The notes beneath the pieces were generated by a model, which ran no database searches, was not told where the DNA came from, and saw nothing but the letters and a program-made list of their open reading frames with translations. A stretch of 25,730 nt of DNA. Source: an uncultured Candidatus Altimarinota bacterium. GTDB taxonomy: Bacteria; Patescibacteriota; Gracilibacteria; BD1-5; UBA6164. This document shows positions 1-9,996 of this stretch, piece after piece (the first letter of the stretch is position 1; each line of letters opens with the position of its first letter). The position numbers and the translations under genes were made by a program. The DNA lies in NCBI GenBank assembly GCA_937944175.1, contig CALDZW010000136.1, positions 1 through 25,730 of the forward strand. The letters are read 5' to 3'.

Positions 1-1445
1 AGAAAACTGGCGAAGAGAGTCTCAGCGTCTTCGTGTTGTTGTTCTAAGGCATTTGTCAGATATATTCAGAGGCGTTCTTGGTTTGGGTTGTGATAACCTG
101 TTTCTCTGAGAGTAAGATCAAGTTTGAGATGAGCCATGGCATAACTGGCCATCATGATTTCAAATCAGTGAAGACGTGGTAGAAGGTTCTCATCAACATA
201 TGAATTCCAGATTCCTGACATTCATTTAAATCTAGATTCATAGATATATTTGATGATGTCATTGAGAAAAGTCCCTGTCCCCGTTGCGGGATCAAGAATT
301 TGTACTTTATGGACTTGTTTTTTCATTTTTTTGAGCTTCCCAGTTCTCTTGTTCACTTCTTGAGAATCAACTTCTATTTCTATTTTTGAAGTATCCGCTA
401 CTCCATCAGATAAGCCAAAATCTGTTTGTAGGATGTGATCAACTCAACGTATCATGAAATTTACCACTGGTTCAGGGGTATAGTATACTCATTTTGCTTT
501 TCTGAGTTTAGGATCATAGCTTGCAAGAAAGTCTTCATAGAAGTGAATTATTGGATCATTTCTGGCTGAAGTTTTTCCATATCATTCTAGGAGCTTTTTT
601 ACATCACAAGCAAGAAATATTTCAACAAGATCATCAACAATCCATTCAATACGTGGGTCAAGGTCATCTCTGAGACTTTGGAAGAATTTCTTGAGAAATG
701 GATTAGATTTAGGAAGAAGTTGTGCAGCTTCATCACGATCAAAAGTTGGCAGTGTTGGATCATGGAGGCGCGCCGTAAAGAGTCAGTAGGTGATAGTTTG
801 GGCATAGATATCTGCAAAGCTCGTTTCATCAAGATCATGCACGAGTATTTTCCTGAAAATATCAAATTGATTATGAATTTCCGTTTGTGCATCTTGATTA
901 TTTTTGAGTGCCATATAAATAACACGCTTAATCATACGTGCCTTTCATGCCATAATCTCTGAAAGTTTTTTTGATGAGGTGATTGTTTGAGTTTTGAACT
1001 GTAAAAAATTCTGAAGCAAAAGTTCTAGTTTTTCGAATTGTTCAGGTTTTGCAATAATCTGATTATTTATATTATCAGCAATTCTGACACTTTCCACAAG
1101 TTCTGCATTTCTATAAAATCTAAATTCTAGATTATCTGTGTGAATAAAATTATATCAGAGTTCTCAATCAAAATACTTCTGAATCTGTGCCTGATTTTTC
1201 TTATCATCAAGAATATTGAGAGTGATATCTTTTGCTTCAATATACCCACGAGGAATATTTTTTGTATCAGTAATAATAAAATCAGGAGCTCAACATTTTT
1301 CACGTGAGGGTTCATTGGTCGCAAGAATATTTGAGTTGATTGCTTCAAGGAGAGTTTTAAGAGCAGGTCTATAGCTATGCTCTCTAGCTCTTCCTGTTTG
1401 ATGTTCTTGAATGATATTATCTAGATATGCTTGTATTTCTTTCAT
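1..1445 (-). CDS. Fused restriction endonuclease / N6-adenine DNA methyltransferase (type ISP or IIG-like), 3' end outside window
   Basis: Reading UGA as Gly gives an unbroken 481-residue N-terminal part that runs off the left edge. Seen: residues ~52-72 carry a PD-(D/E)xK-type pattern (PDF at 54-56, then EAK at 70-72), expected of the nuclease domain. A helical region follows, then the SAM-binding motif I DPATGTGTF at ~384-392, which is typical of N6-adenine methylases. The last visible residues (YLTNALE, then DAETLFASF) match the segment that follows motif I in single-chain type ISP enzymes. The catalytic NPPY motif, helicase and target-recognition parts would lie outside the window. Start: ATG at 1445 begins MKEIQAYLDN; no better upstream start is seen. 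It is transcribed away from ypfJ and has no separate methylase or specificity gene on the visible side. Family call is fairly sure; the exact subtype is inferred. Confidence 0.85.
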
Positions 1446-1558
1446 ATTAGTATAGGGAAGAGGGAATATATATTTACTATAGTATTGATATTAATGGGAA
1501 AGTCTAATGAACTCAGTGAATATATCAGTGCAAGTCTTTGTTTTTTAAAAAATTTATT

Positions 1559-1564
1559 TATAAT
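1559..1564 (+). promoter_or_regulatory. Possible -10 box upstream of the YpfJ-like gene
   Basis: TATAAT lies 27 nt before the ATG at 1592, in the 146-nt divergent gap between the restriction gene and ypfJ. The -35 candidate (TTGTTT at 1538-1543) has only a 15-nt spacer, so the assignment is weak. Confidence 0.35.
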
Positions 1565-1591
1565 CATCTTATTAATAATTAACAGAGACAT

Positions 1592-2434
1592 ATGGCAGAT
1601 TGGGATAAACTAAAAGAACGTTGAAATGTTGAGGATAGAAGATGAAATCCAGTAGGGAAGACTGTTTGAGGAATTACTGTTACTGGATTATTATTAGTAG
1701 CTGCTGTTGGGTACTTTGGTTGAGCTGATCAAGCATTTCAGTTGCTTGATACTATGCAAGAAACTCAGCAGGTACAACAAGTAGACACGAGTGAATTTGC
1801 TTGAATGGATAATTATGAGAAATTTAGTTCAACAGTGCTTGGTTCAAACAATGCTCTTTGGAAGAAAGCATTTGCAGCAAGTGGGGAAAAATATAATGAG
1901 CCTCGTTTGGTACTGTTTCGTGGGAGAACACAGTCTTGATGTTGAGTAGCTACTTCTCAGATTGGACCACATTATTGTCCATTAGATACAACTATTTATT
2001 TAGACGAAACATTCTTTGATGAATTGACTAAGAAATTTTGAGCAAAATGAGGAGATGTTGCAGAAGCTTATGTTATTGCTCATGAAGTAGCACATCATAT
2101 TCAGAAAGAATTGAAAATAATGGATGAAGTACACAGAATTAAAAGAAATTGAACAAAGATAGAGGCAAATCAGGCTTCAGTAAAACTTGAACTCCAAGCA
2201 GATTGTATTGCTTGAATCTGGGCATCTTCAATTGCAGGAAAGTGAATCTTAGAATTTAACGAGATATCAGAAGCTATTGATGCTGCCGGTGCTGTATGAG
2301 ATGATCGTATTCAAGAAGCAGCTCATTGAACCACAAACCCAGAATCATGGACTCATTGATCATCTGCCGATAGAAAAAAATGGTTTACGATCTGATATAA
2401 ATATGCAAATTTTGATAAATGTAATACGTTTTAA
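1592..2434 (+). CDS. ypfJ: YpfJ-like neutral zinc metallopeptidase, membrane-anchored
   Basis: A 280-residue protein of the YpfJ / 'neutral zinc metallopeptidase' family. Seen: the N-terminal segment contains NVEDRRG, the usual start of the family; one hydrophobic helix lies at ~26-43; the zinc motif HEVAHH (HExxH) is at 164-169; and LELQADCIAG further on is the conserved ExxAD element completing the metal site. The C-terminal segment with HGT and W residues also fits the family. Most glycines are UGA. Family knowledge: the substrate is unknown; the fold resembles metallopeptidases and the catalytic part probably faces outward. Start ATG at 1592 gives the standard family N-terminus. A bidirectional terminator follows before the convergent ABC permease gene. 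Confidence 0.9.
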
Positions 2435-2490
2435 TAATATAAAAAATTGTTTTTTCTGTATTCTTATATAGAGAATATTTCAATTAGTAA

Positions 2491-2522
2491 AATAGAATAA
2501 TTCTTATATAAATTATTCTATT
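2491..2522. terminator. Bidirectional hairpin terminator
   Basis: 12-bp perfect stem (2491-2502 with 2511-2522), 8-nt loop, followed by a T run on + and preceded by A-rich sequence serving the minus strand. It separates the convergent ypfJ-like and permease genes. Confidence 0.8.
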
Positions 2523-2558
2523 TTTTGTAATTCACTTTATTTGGGAAGAGAAAAATAT

Positions 2559-4973
2559 TTATTTTTCAACTCTAATAGAAAACCAAGTTCCAAGCATAAT
2601 GAGAAGATATACTCAGAGAATCAGTGCAATTGATTGAATATATACAAGCATATCAAATGAAAGAAAACTATTTTTTGATAATATGTAGTATGCAAGAAAT
2701 GAAATAAGCAGTATTGAAAAAATAAGCATTATAGTTGCCAAGAATCAGTACTCAAAGAAACTTTTTATTTTATTTTGTTTGTGTGTAAATCAGATAAGGT
2801 GATAGAGAGAAGCATTTTGTTTTTGAAATTGTCTAAAAAACATTCATACAACAATGATTGAAAGAATACAAAATATAGCAATATATAGAAATAATGATTG
2901 GATAACAAGGAGAACTTTTGTGGATAGAACTTGTAATTCTTTAAGTACTTTGTCAACTTCTACAAAACTTGCCGTTCAATTAGATTTTTCATAAAAATAA
3001 TTTTTTGTTTCAGTTAACTTTTCTTTTTCTATGTAATCACTGATAAAATAAAGTTTTGGAAATTTTTCAAACTCTTGTGGATCAACTTGAAAATAAAAGA
3101 ATGGATTAATTGAGAAGTCTTGTGACTCACGGATATTTACAACAGTAAGCTCTTTTTCTAAACCATAAATTTGGAATACAATTGTATCTCAAATTGAAAG
3201 GTTGAGATCTTTTGAAAAGTTCTTATCAACTGAAACACTACCAGGAATTAATGCATCTCAATCAAGAATTTTTACATTTGATAGGGAGTTGTCTGTAATA
3301 TTAAATTCTCTTGAGAATCTTCTTGCTCATCATCATCTTCACGATGCATTGTTATTTCATGATTCTCATAAATGCTCTGAGATGGATTTTTTATTTATAG
3401 TTTGAATTCTTCACTTTATAAGTGAAAAAGCATTTTCTTTAAATTCAGGGGACAAGCTTTTGTAGGTATCTCAATCAATATTGAGTGCAAAGAAATTATT
3501 ATCAGTCTCAAGATTAACTGCTAACCTATTATAGAAATTTCAAAATAGTAGTAATATGAATAATCAAATTGAGAAAATAATAAAAAAACTCATATTGAGA
3601 AGTACACTCATATTTCATGGGGCAATTGATGATCTCATTGCATCAAAAATAATAAATTTTTTCTGACGTAGTTTTTTTGCTTGAGAATAACTTGATTTGA
3701 GAAGGAGTGTATTGAGAAAGTAGAATATAATAATAAATAGAAACAAAGCGAGAGTTGTGAAGAGTGAAGTGTATATTGAATATCACAATGCTTGTGATAA
3801 ACTTACAATCATTATTCAAAAAAATGTGATTCAAATAAAGGCTTCTTTTTTTGTGAAATGAGTAAAAAAATCTTCACGTAATCATCAAGTTGCTTCATTG
3901 GATAGAAACTTAACTATAGGAAGAAGAGTAGAAAAAATAAGTATCAGAATTCAAATGAATACTCATTGCTTTATACTTTCAAATTGAATACTAAATCAAC
4001 TAGTGACTTCATAATTCTGCATCACTCCAAACAATATATAACTGAATGATATTGATATAAATAATGAAAACAGTAATATTGAACTAAATAAAATTATATA
4101 AAAAACAATAAATTGTTTATTGCTCATTCATAGCAATCTCAGTATACTTATTTCTCTACGCTCTTTAATAAAAAATGAAGAACATGATAAAAAGATAATT
4201 GTAACAGTGAGAAAGAATGAGAATAATATGGCATAGTTTATATAAGACCTTAGTGTTCCAATTATTTCACTGAATCTTTCTCATCAACTTTTATAGTCTT
4301 GCAATCTATATCAAATAGATGTTGCAGATTTTTTAAATTCAGAGTTGATACTATCAAAAAGTGTTTCGTTGGTATTTTTGAAAAAATATTGTTTTTCAAT
4401 GAGACTATTATTATCATTGGTAAAACTATTTTCGTATTCAGCAAAATCTATGAACGCATGGTCATCAGAGATAAATGTTGAAACTGAACTAGGAGGCTCA
4501 CTATAATATCATTTGATTGTATATTCTTTTCAAAGAAGTGTTACAGAGGGTTTTTTATTATTTTCTATATATGTATTTTCACTCAGGATTATATTTCACT
4601 CAGGATTTATGAGAGTTGTATCAAAATCTCAGTAAAGTGGATAGTTAGTGTCAACATAATGGAGGGTTATCGGTTGTATTTCATTAATTTTTATTGATGA
4701 AATAAGAGAAAAGTCTTTTACAATTTCAAGTGAATTTTTATAAGGAAATGTTGAATAAAATGTTTCAAAAGTTTCTTCTCATTTATTTCATAATTGTATG
4801 CTAAAATCTCATCATAGATTTTTACGTGCGTCTCACTCAATAGAGCCTAAAAAGTTCTTACTTAAGGCATCACTGAAAATGTATCAAAAAAGTGATATTG
4901 AAATTGATATAAGTATGAGTAGAAATGTTGAAAGGTTTTTACTTACAAAATTTTTAAAGAGTTTAGAGTACAT
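2559..4973 (-). CDS. FtsX/MacB-like ABC transporter permease (YbbP-like)
   Basis: An 804-residue membrane protein with the layout of large FtsX-domain permeases such as YbbP/LolC/MacB. Seen: an N-terminal TM (~15-32), a long extracytoplasmic domain, a first TM cluster around residues 240-400 preceding short cytoplasmic loops with LLGMSNKQF (the permease/ATPase contact helix region), a second large soluble loop, and three C-terminal TMs with a second contact-like segment LIGFTHKQ. Its ATG overlaps the stop of the upstream ATPase gene by one base (TAATG), indicating translational coupling. No SD is visible and an in-frame UAA lies six codons upstream, which fixes the start. Family knowledge: such ATPase/permease pairs do mechanotransmission or lipid/lipoprotein extraction rather than solute import. 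The substrate is not evident here. Confidence 0.85.
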
Positions 4974-5632
4974 TATACAAGGTGTAAAGTATTATTTTTG
5001 AGTTCATATGTTTTTTGTGCAAAATTGGCAATGTCTGTATCGTGAGTTATCATCACTATGGTATTTCATGTTTCTTTATGGAGATCAGTAAGAATATTCA
5101 TAATGTTAATAGCATTTTTTTCATCTAAGTTTCCAGTAGGTTCATCAGCCAACAAAATTGGAGTTTTTCATATAAAAGCCCTTGCAATAGCTACTCTCTG
5201 CTGTTCTCATCAACTGAGATTATAAATATAAGAATGAATTTTATCTTCAAGTCAGACTTTTTTAAGTATCTCTTCAACAGAATATGCAGAAGGGATATTA
5301 TTTATGTCAAGTGGAAGTTCAATATTTTCTTGCACTGTAAGATTAGGAATAAGTTGAAATTGTTGGAAAATAAAACTCATATTTTTTCACCTAAATTTGG
5401 TGAGTTGTTCATTATTTAATTGGGAATAATTAGATTCATTTACAGAAATTTCTCAACTATCAAATCACACAAGTCATGCTATCATATTTAAAAGTGTAGT
5501 TTTTCAACAACCACTTTTTCATAGAATAGCAATAAATGCTCATTCTTGAATTGAAAAATTAAGATCTTTGTAAAGAGATGATTTTTTTCAATCAGTACTA
5601 AAACTTTTTGAAATATTTTTTAGTGTTATCAT
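4973..5632 (-). CDS. ABC transporter ATP-binding protein (LolD/YbbA/MacB family)
   Basis: 219 residues, the normal size for a LolD/YbbA ATPase. Seen: Walker A LGKSGCGKTT at ~37-46, a Q-loop in SFIFQQFQLIPNLTVQENIELPL (typical of this subfamily), signature LSGGEQQRVAIARAF, Walker B plus catalytic Glu in ILLADEPTGNLD, and the switch His in MITHD. Both glycines of the signature and two of Walker A are UGA codons, which is direct evidence for recoding. The gene starts 2 nt after the esterase stop (TAAACATG) and its own stop overlaps the permease ATG. Esterase, ATPase and permease are therefore probably made from one transcript. This is the same trio found around tesA-ybbA-ybbP in Escherichia coli, although there tesA is divergent. 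Confidence 0.93.
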
Positions 5633-5634
5633 GT

Positions 5635-6387
5635 TTATTTTTGTAAAAGATTATTATCTTGTAAATATGTAAAGATGTTATTAGCAATAATTGAATATCA
5701 GTCTGTATTAGGGTGTATTCAATCAGATAAATTTAATTCTTTTTTTGTTGCGACTCATTCAAGTAAAAAAGGAAATAAAAATATTTCTTCTTTTATATTT
5801 TTTATATCAATATATAGTTGTTTAAAATTATTAGAATAATCAATTCAAGCATTTAGTGGTATTTGCATTCATGTAAGAACTATTGTTGATTCAGGATTAA
5901 TTTTCTCAAGATGAGCAATTAATAATTCAATGTTATCTTGCAAATTACTTGTTGGGAGCTTTCTTAATCCATCATTTCATCAGATTGCTAATATGTAAAT
6001 ATCTGGATTAATGTCATCATAGAGTGAAATTCTATCAAGGAGATTTTTTGATGTATCACCACTTACTCAGGCATTAATAACTTTATAATTATATCAATTA
6101 TCGATCAATAATGTTGAAAGCTGATTTGGATAGGATTCAGATATATCAAGATTATATCAAGCAGTAAGACTATCTCAGAGGGCTAGAATTATTTTTTGTT
6201 CTTTTTTTTCTGATGTTATTATATCAGTACTAGAGTTATTTGTTATTACTTCACTATTGACAACTTGAGAATTATTTCAACATGAAGAAATGAGTAAAGT
6301 GCTTACTAATATAGATAAGTATATTAATATTTTTTTTATAAAATTATAGTTTGATACTGTGGCTGTTGAATTTTTTATCTTCTGCAT
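5635..6387 (-). CDS. GDSL/SGNH-family esterase lipoprotein (TesA/arylesterase-like)
   Basis: 250 residues. Seen: an N-terminal hydrophobic helix (~19-35) ending in a lipobox-like ISSC (Cys36), so the protein is probably lipidated and anchored outside the membrane. The SGNH blocks are complete: GDSLTAGY with nucleophile Ser73, an oxyanion Gly in NAGVSGDTS, GGND, and the C-terminal DGIHPN holding the catalytic Asp and His. The first Gly of GDSL and the Gly of TAGY are UGA. Family knowledge: TesA-like enzymes hydrolyse thioesters, lysophospholipids or aryl esters; the substrate cannot be read here. It is the first of three tightly packed genes with the ABC ATPase and permease, suggesting that substrate extraction and ester hydrolysis are linked. 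Start ATG at 6387 is the only one placing the signal at the N-terminus. Confidence 0.88.
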
Positions 6388-6405
6388 TTTTTTAATTATT
6401 ATATT

Positions 6406-6411
6406 ATTATA
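6406..6411 (-). promoter_or_regulatory. Possible -10 box for the esterase-ABC operon
   Basis: On the minus strand TATAAT lies 18 nt before the esterase ATG, in a 56-nt gap after the baseplate-J-like gene. No good -35 is seen 17 nt upstream, so the operon may instead be read through from 8189. Confidence 0.3.
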
Positions 6412-6443
6412 ATAGCAACTCATGGTAAGAAATGCTTAAGAAT

Positions 6444-8189
6444 TTATTTTACTACCTTGAAGATAATATTTTCAGGAGTATTTGATATGGTTGTAAAGAA
6501 AAAAGGCTGAACAGTAATTTTTACATTATTAATATCTCTATTATTTGTGAGAATACTTTCTGCTTTCTCTATTGGCATTCACGTGATTTCATATTTGAGA
6601 GTATTGATATAATTATTGTCTCTACTTCTGAAATTTTTTGAAACATAATATTCAATTTCAGTAGTTCATTTAAGAGTAAATATTTCATTTCACAAGTCTT
6701 GAGCATAGTAGTATTTTCACTTGGCATCTTTTTTGAGATCATTTCTGCTAATAATATGAGAAATTCTGATTGATTTCTCATCAATATTTATAATTTCTTC
6801 GTAGTCTCATACAATTGTGTTATTTATAAGTCATGTAAGCTTTGATATTAGAGAATCTTTATTAAAAATAAAGCTTTTTACATCAATGCTTCATTGAATA
6901 ACAAAATTGTCTATAGTATCTCAAACTTTGATATGATCAGGAATGATAATCTTTTCATTTGAGAATTTGTATACATTATCTGCTAAAAGAATTTCCATTG
7001 AAACATTATTGTTAATATTTCTATTGTTTAGTTCATTTTTTATACTTTTTATTCACTCTTGCTTTAGTGATTCTTTAATAATAGAGATTCAATTATCTAT
7101 GTCATCTTGAGTTAATATTTTTGTGAAATCATTTGATCCTCATGTAAAGTCTGAAATAGCCTTTGCATATATTTTTGTCCTTAGATCACCTAATTTTGGT
7201 ATGAGTAAATTAGTTCAAGATTTAATATTTGCTTGTTCTCATGAATATTCTCAGTTAAGTAAACGGATCTTTCAATAGATAGTTGTTTCCCTTTCTCATG
7301 GTACAAGTAATCATTGTTCATCTCTTGATGCGGCAGGGATTGATATTACTTCTTTTGTCTCAAAGAGGATTCAATTTTTGTTTTCCAATTGTGTTCAACT
7401 CTTCAAGCTTGATTCTTCCTCTAACAAATTATAAAAGGTTACTTTTCAACTCGCTGTATTCTTGTTATCTTGTACCATTCAACTTGTTGATATTTCTTTT
7501 TCTAGAGTAATACTTTTGTTTATAGGAATGATATCAACTGTATTTCATGTAGAGAGACTTTTATCAAGAATGCTTTCAGAATACTCCTCATAGGTATAAT
7601 TTCTTGCTTTAGATTGCAGGTTTATTTCAGGAGTAATTTCAATAATTGTTTTATTTATGGCAAAATAATATATGTATATTAATATTAATAATATACATAT
7701 AAAGCTGAATAAAAATACTATTAAAATAGTTTTATTTATAGTTTTATGCTTATTGCTATAGTAACGAAGTGAATTTACTTTCTTGTCTTGTTGTATGTTT
7801 CATCTAACTAATCATAAGAATTTCTTAATCTCAAATAATCCATACTCAATGAAAGTATAATTTTTTTGCAGATCGGATTTACTTGAATTATTTTGGTTTA
7901 CTTCATTTACATTATTTTGATATTTAATTCATAAAGATTTTCCTATTTTTCTAGAAGTTTTATCATTTGTATGAATAATAAGATTTTTATTTTCTGCTTT
8001 GTTTTTAAGAACTTTGAGTGATAAATAATTATGTAATACTGGATGTCAAAAAGGGAACTCAAGAATAATTTGAGGATCTTTTGAATTAGATATTTTATCT
8101 AAAATATCTAATATTGAGTCATTTTTTTGTATTTTGATCATTTTTTTTGTTATTTTATTTATTTGTCATAGAATATGTAAAACTTCCAT
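6444..8189 (-). CDS. Membrane-anchored baseplate J-like domain protein
   Basis: 581 residues. Seen: an N-terminal soluble region (~16-90) with a repeating alpha/beta pattern (IILEFPFG, YLSLKVLKNKA, NLIIHTND, LGI); a basic linker; one strong TM at ~152-176; then a large outside region. Residues ~220-345 (TSGMVQDNKNTASGKV, PAASRDEQG, SGTNLLIPKL) resemble the baseplate-J-like proteins often annotated in candidate-phyla bacteria. Those proteins share this N-terminal fold, single TM and a beta-rich outer domain; they are not true phage baseplates and their role is unknown. Starts at ATG 8189, or at the in-frame ATG 8141 (565 aa); no SD helps to choose. It is divergent from mutS (48 nt between starts) and lies 56 nt upstream of the esterase operon, so may be co-transcribed with it. 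The name rests on overall pattern. Confidence 0.65.
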
Positions 8190-8237
8190 TTATTCAAGAA
8201 GAAAAATTTATTTACATTTATGTAAAAATTGTTTCAC

Positions 8238-9641
8238 ATGCAAGAAATAGTCAACATTATTTCACTTATTGATACAGCAATAAGTGATGATCCAAATAAT
8301 TCATTATTTTGATGAAACATCATTAAAAATTGATATTCTTCTGATATCGATGAAGCAAGAGATATAATCACTCATTCAAAGGATTGGCTTGCTAATTATC
8401 AATCTGATCTTGCAAAAAAATCATGAATAGGTGGAATCAAAATAAAGTACACAAATGCAGCAGGATATTTTATTGAAATGGGTAAAAGTTATATAAATGA
8501 AGTACCAAATGATTTTATCCATAAACAAACATTGGTAAATGCTATAAGATATTCTACCCAAGAATTAGATGATTTTTCAAAGAAAATGTATCAAAGTGAG
8601 TCACAACTCTCACAAATGGAGTATGATACTTTTTGTTCTGTTAGAGTACAGATATTAGCATCATTTGATACTATGAAAAAAATATCAGAGAAAATTACAT
8701 ACATAGATTATATATCAAGCTTATGACTCTGTGCATATAAGAATAATTATTCAAAGCCAAAAATGAGTTTGTCCTATGAATTGAAAATTAACTCAGGAAG
8801 ACATCCAATTATAGAGACAATTGAACCTGATTTTATAAGTAATTCCTTACGCCTAGATAATTCAAATTTTGTTCATATTATCACATGACCAAATATGTGA
8901 TGAAAATCAACATTTCTTCGTCAGAATGCTTTGATTATACTGTTGTCACATATTTGATCTTTTGTGCCATCAAGTAATTCTATAATTCCACTAACTGATA
9001 AATTATTTTCAAGAGTATGAGCCACTGATAATTTATACTTAGGGCAGTCAACATTTATGGTTGAGATGCAAGAAGTAGCTTATATTCTTAATAACTCAAC
9101 AGAAAAAAGTTTTGTTATTATTGATGAGGTTTGAAGAGGAACTTCTACATATGATGGAATTAGTTTAGCATGGGCAATTCTACTTTATAATCATAATAAC
9201 ATTAAGGCAAAAACGTTATTTGCAACTCATTACCATGAATTAGTAGATGAATCAAAAATATTGAATAATACTAAGAATTTTAGTGTAGCTGTTTGAGAAA
9301 ATGATGAAAATATTGTTTTTTTGAGAAAAATTATACCTGGATGAATTAAAAAAAGCTATGGTCATCAAGTAGCACAGCTAGCAGGAATACCAAAAGAAGT
9401 GATTTTATGTGCGCAAGAAATGCTTAAAAAACTTGAAGTTAGTTCAACAAGTAAAAATAATCAATTTCAACTTCAGATATGATCAATGAATTCAATGAAT
9501 TCAGAAAAAATATTGATTAAAAGAAATGAAAGAGAACCAGTATCTGAAACATATAAGAAGATTCAAGCATTAGAGCTAGATCAACTGACCGCAAAAGAGG
9601 CACTTGATGTGTTATATGAATATCAGAAATTATCAAATTAA
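8238..9641 (+). CDS. mutS: MutS-family ATPase lacking the N-terminal mismatch-recognition half
   Basis: 467 residues against about 850 for bacterial MutS. Seen: residues ~1-60 match the end of the MutS lever region (DGG-type GGNIIKNGY, then the helix before GIGGIKIKY); ~65-150 match the clamp/lever with YFIEMGKS and FIHKQTLVNAIRY; Walker A GPNMGGKST is at 217-225 with three UGA glycines; Walker B with DEVGRGTSTYDG; the ATPase His motif in FATHYHEL; and the helix-turn-helix-like dimer end LTAKEALDVLYEY. Missing: mismatch-binding domain I (with its Phe-x-Glu), connector domain II and the first half of the lever. An in-frame UAA lies five codons before the ATG, and the adjacent upstream DNA belongs to a divergent gene, so the 5' half is not nearby. 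It is either a genuine short MutS or a 5'-deleted but still open gene. Confidence 0.88.
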
Positions 9642-9712
9642 ATATTTCAATCCAATTCACTATTTTTTAAGTAGTATTATATTATAATATTATATAAAAG
9701 TAATTATTGTTG

Positions 9713-9718
9713 TATAAT
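9713..9718 (+). promoter_or_regulatory. Possible -10 box (TGTATAATAC) upstream of the SH3-repeat protein gene
   Basis: TATAAT in the context TGTATAATAC, the same ten bases as the tsaE upstream box at 11979-11988. The -35 is poor. If used for the gene at 9997 it gives a leader of roughly 270 nt. Confidence 0.35.
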
Positions 9719-9874
9719 ACGTATTTTTTTACTTGCTTTTTAATAAAAAAAGTGTGAAAGAATATAGTGTATATTATTAATAATATATTTTTTTTATTAT
9801 GGTTTATTCTAATAGTATATATTTATAGTTTAATTGAAAATAGGTATATTTTTTTAACATAAAATCACCTATTC

Positions 9875-9892
9875 TTCCCTTATTAAAGGGAA
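9875..9892. other. Short GC-bearing hairpin in the leader region
   Basis: TTCCCTT and AAGGGAA form a perfect 7-bp stem with an ATTA loop. No T run follows on +, so it is not a clear terminator. It is next to the right arm of the AATAGGT/ACCTATT inverted repeat, giving two stem-loops in a row about 105 nt before the start codon of the next gene. Confidence 0.45.
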
Positions 9893-9996
9893 AATAAAAA
9901 TAAAAAAAGATTTGCAAAAAAAATATTATTAATTATAAAATTAATATATGAATGTCAATTTACAAGATGTTTTTTTATATTATTAACTAGTACTTT

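Larger units (their letters stand above)
9642..9996. other. Gene-free AT-rich stretch with promoter-like and hairpin elements
   Basis: No coding potential on either strand under the UGA=Gly code. It holds a TATAAT box (9713-9718), an inverted repeat AATAGGT/ACCTATT (9839-9845 and 9867-9873) and, directly next to it, a 7-bp hairpin TTCCCTT-ATTA-AAGGGAA (9875-9892). The rest is A/T tracts. It is probably the leader of the SH3-repeat gene, or encodes a small RNA. Confidence 0.5.
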
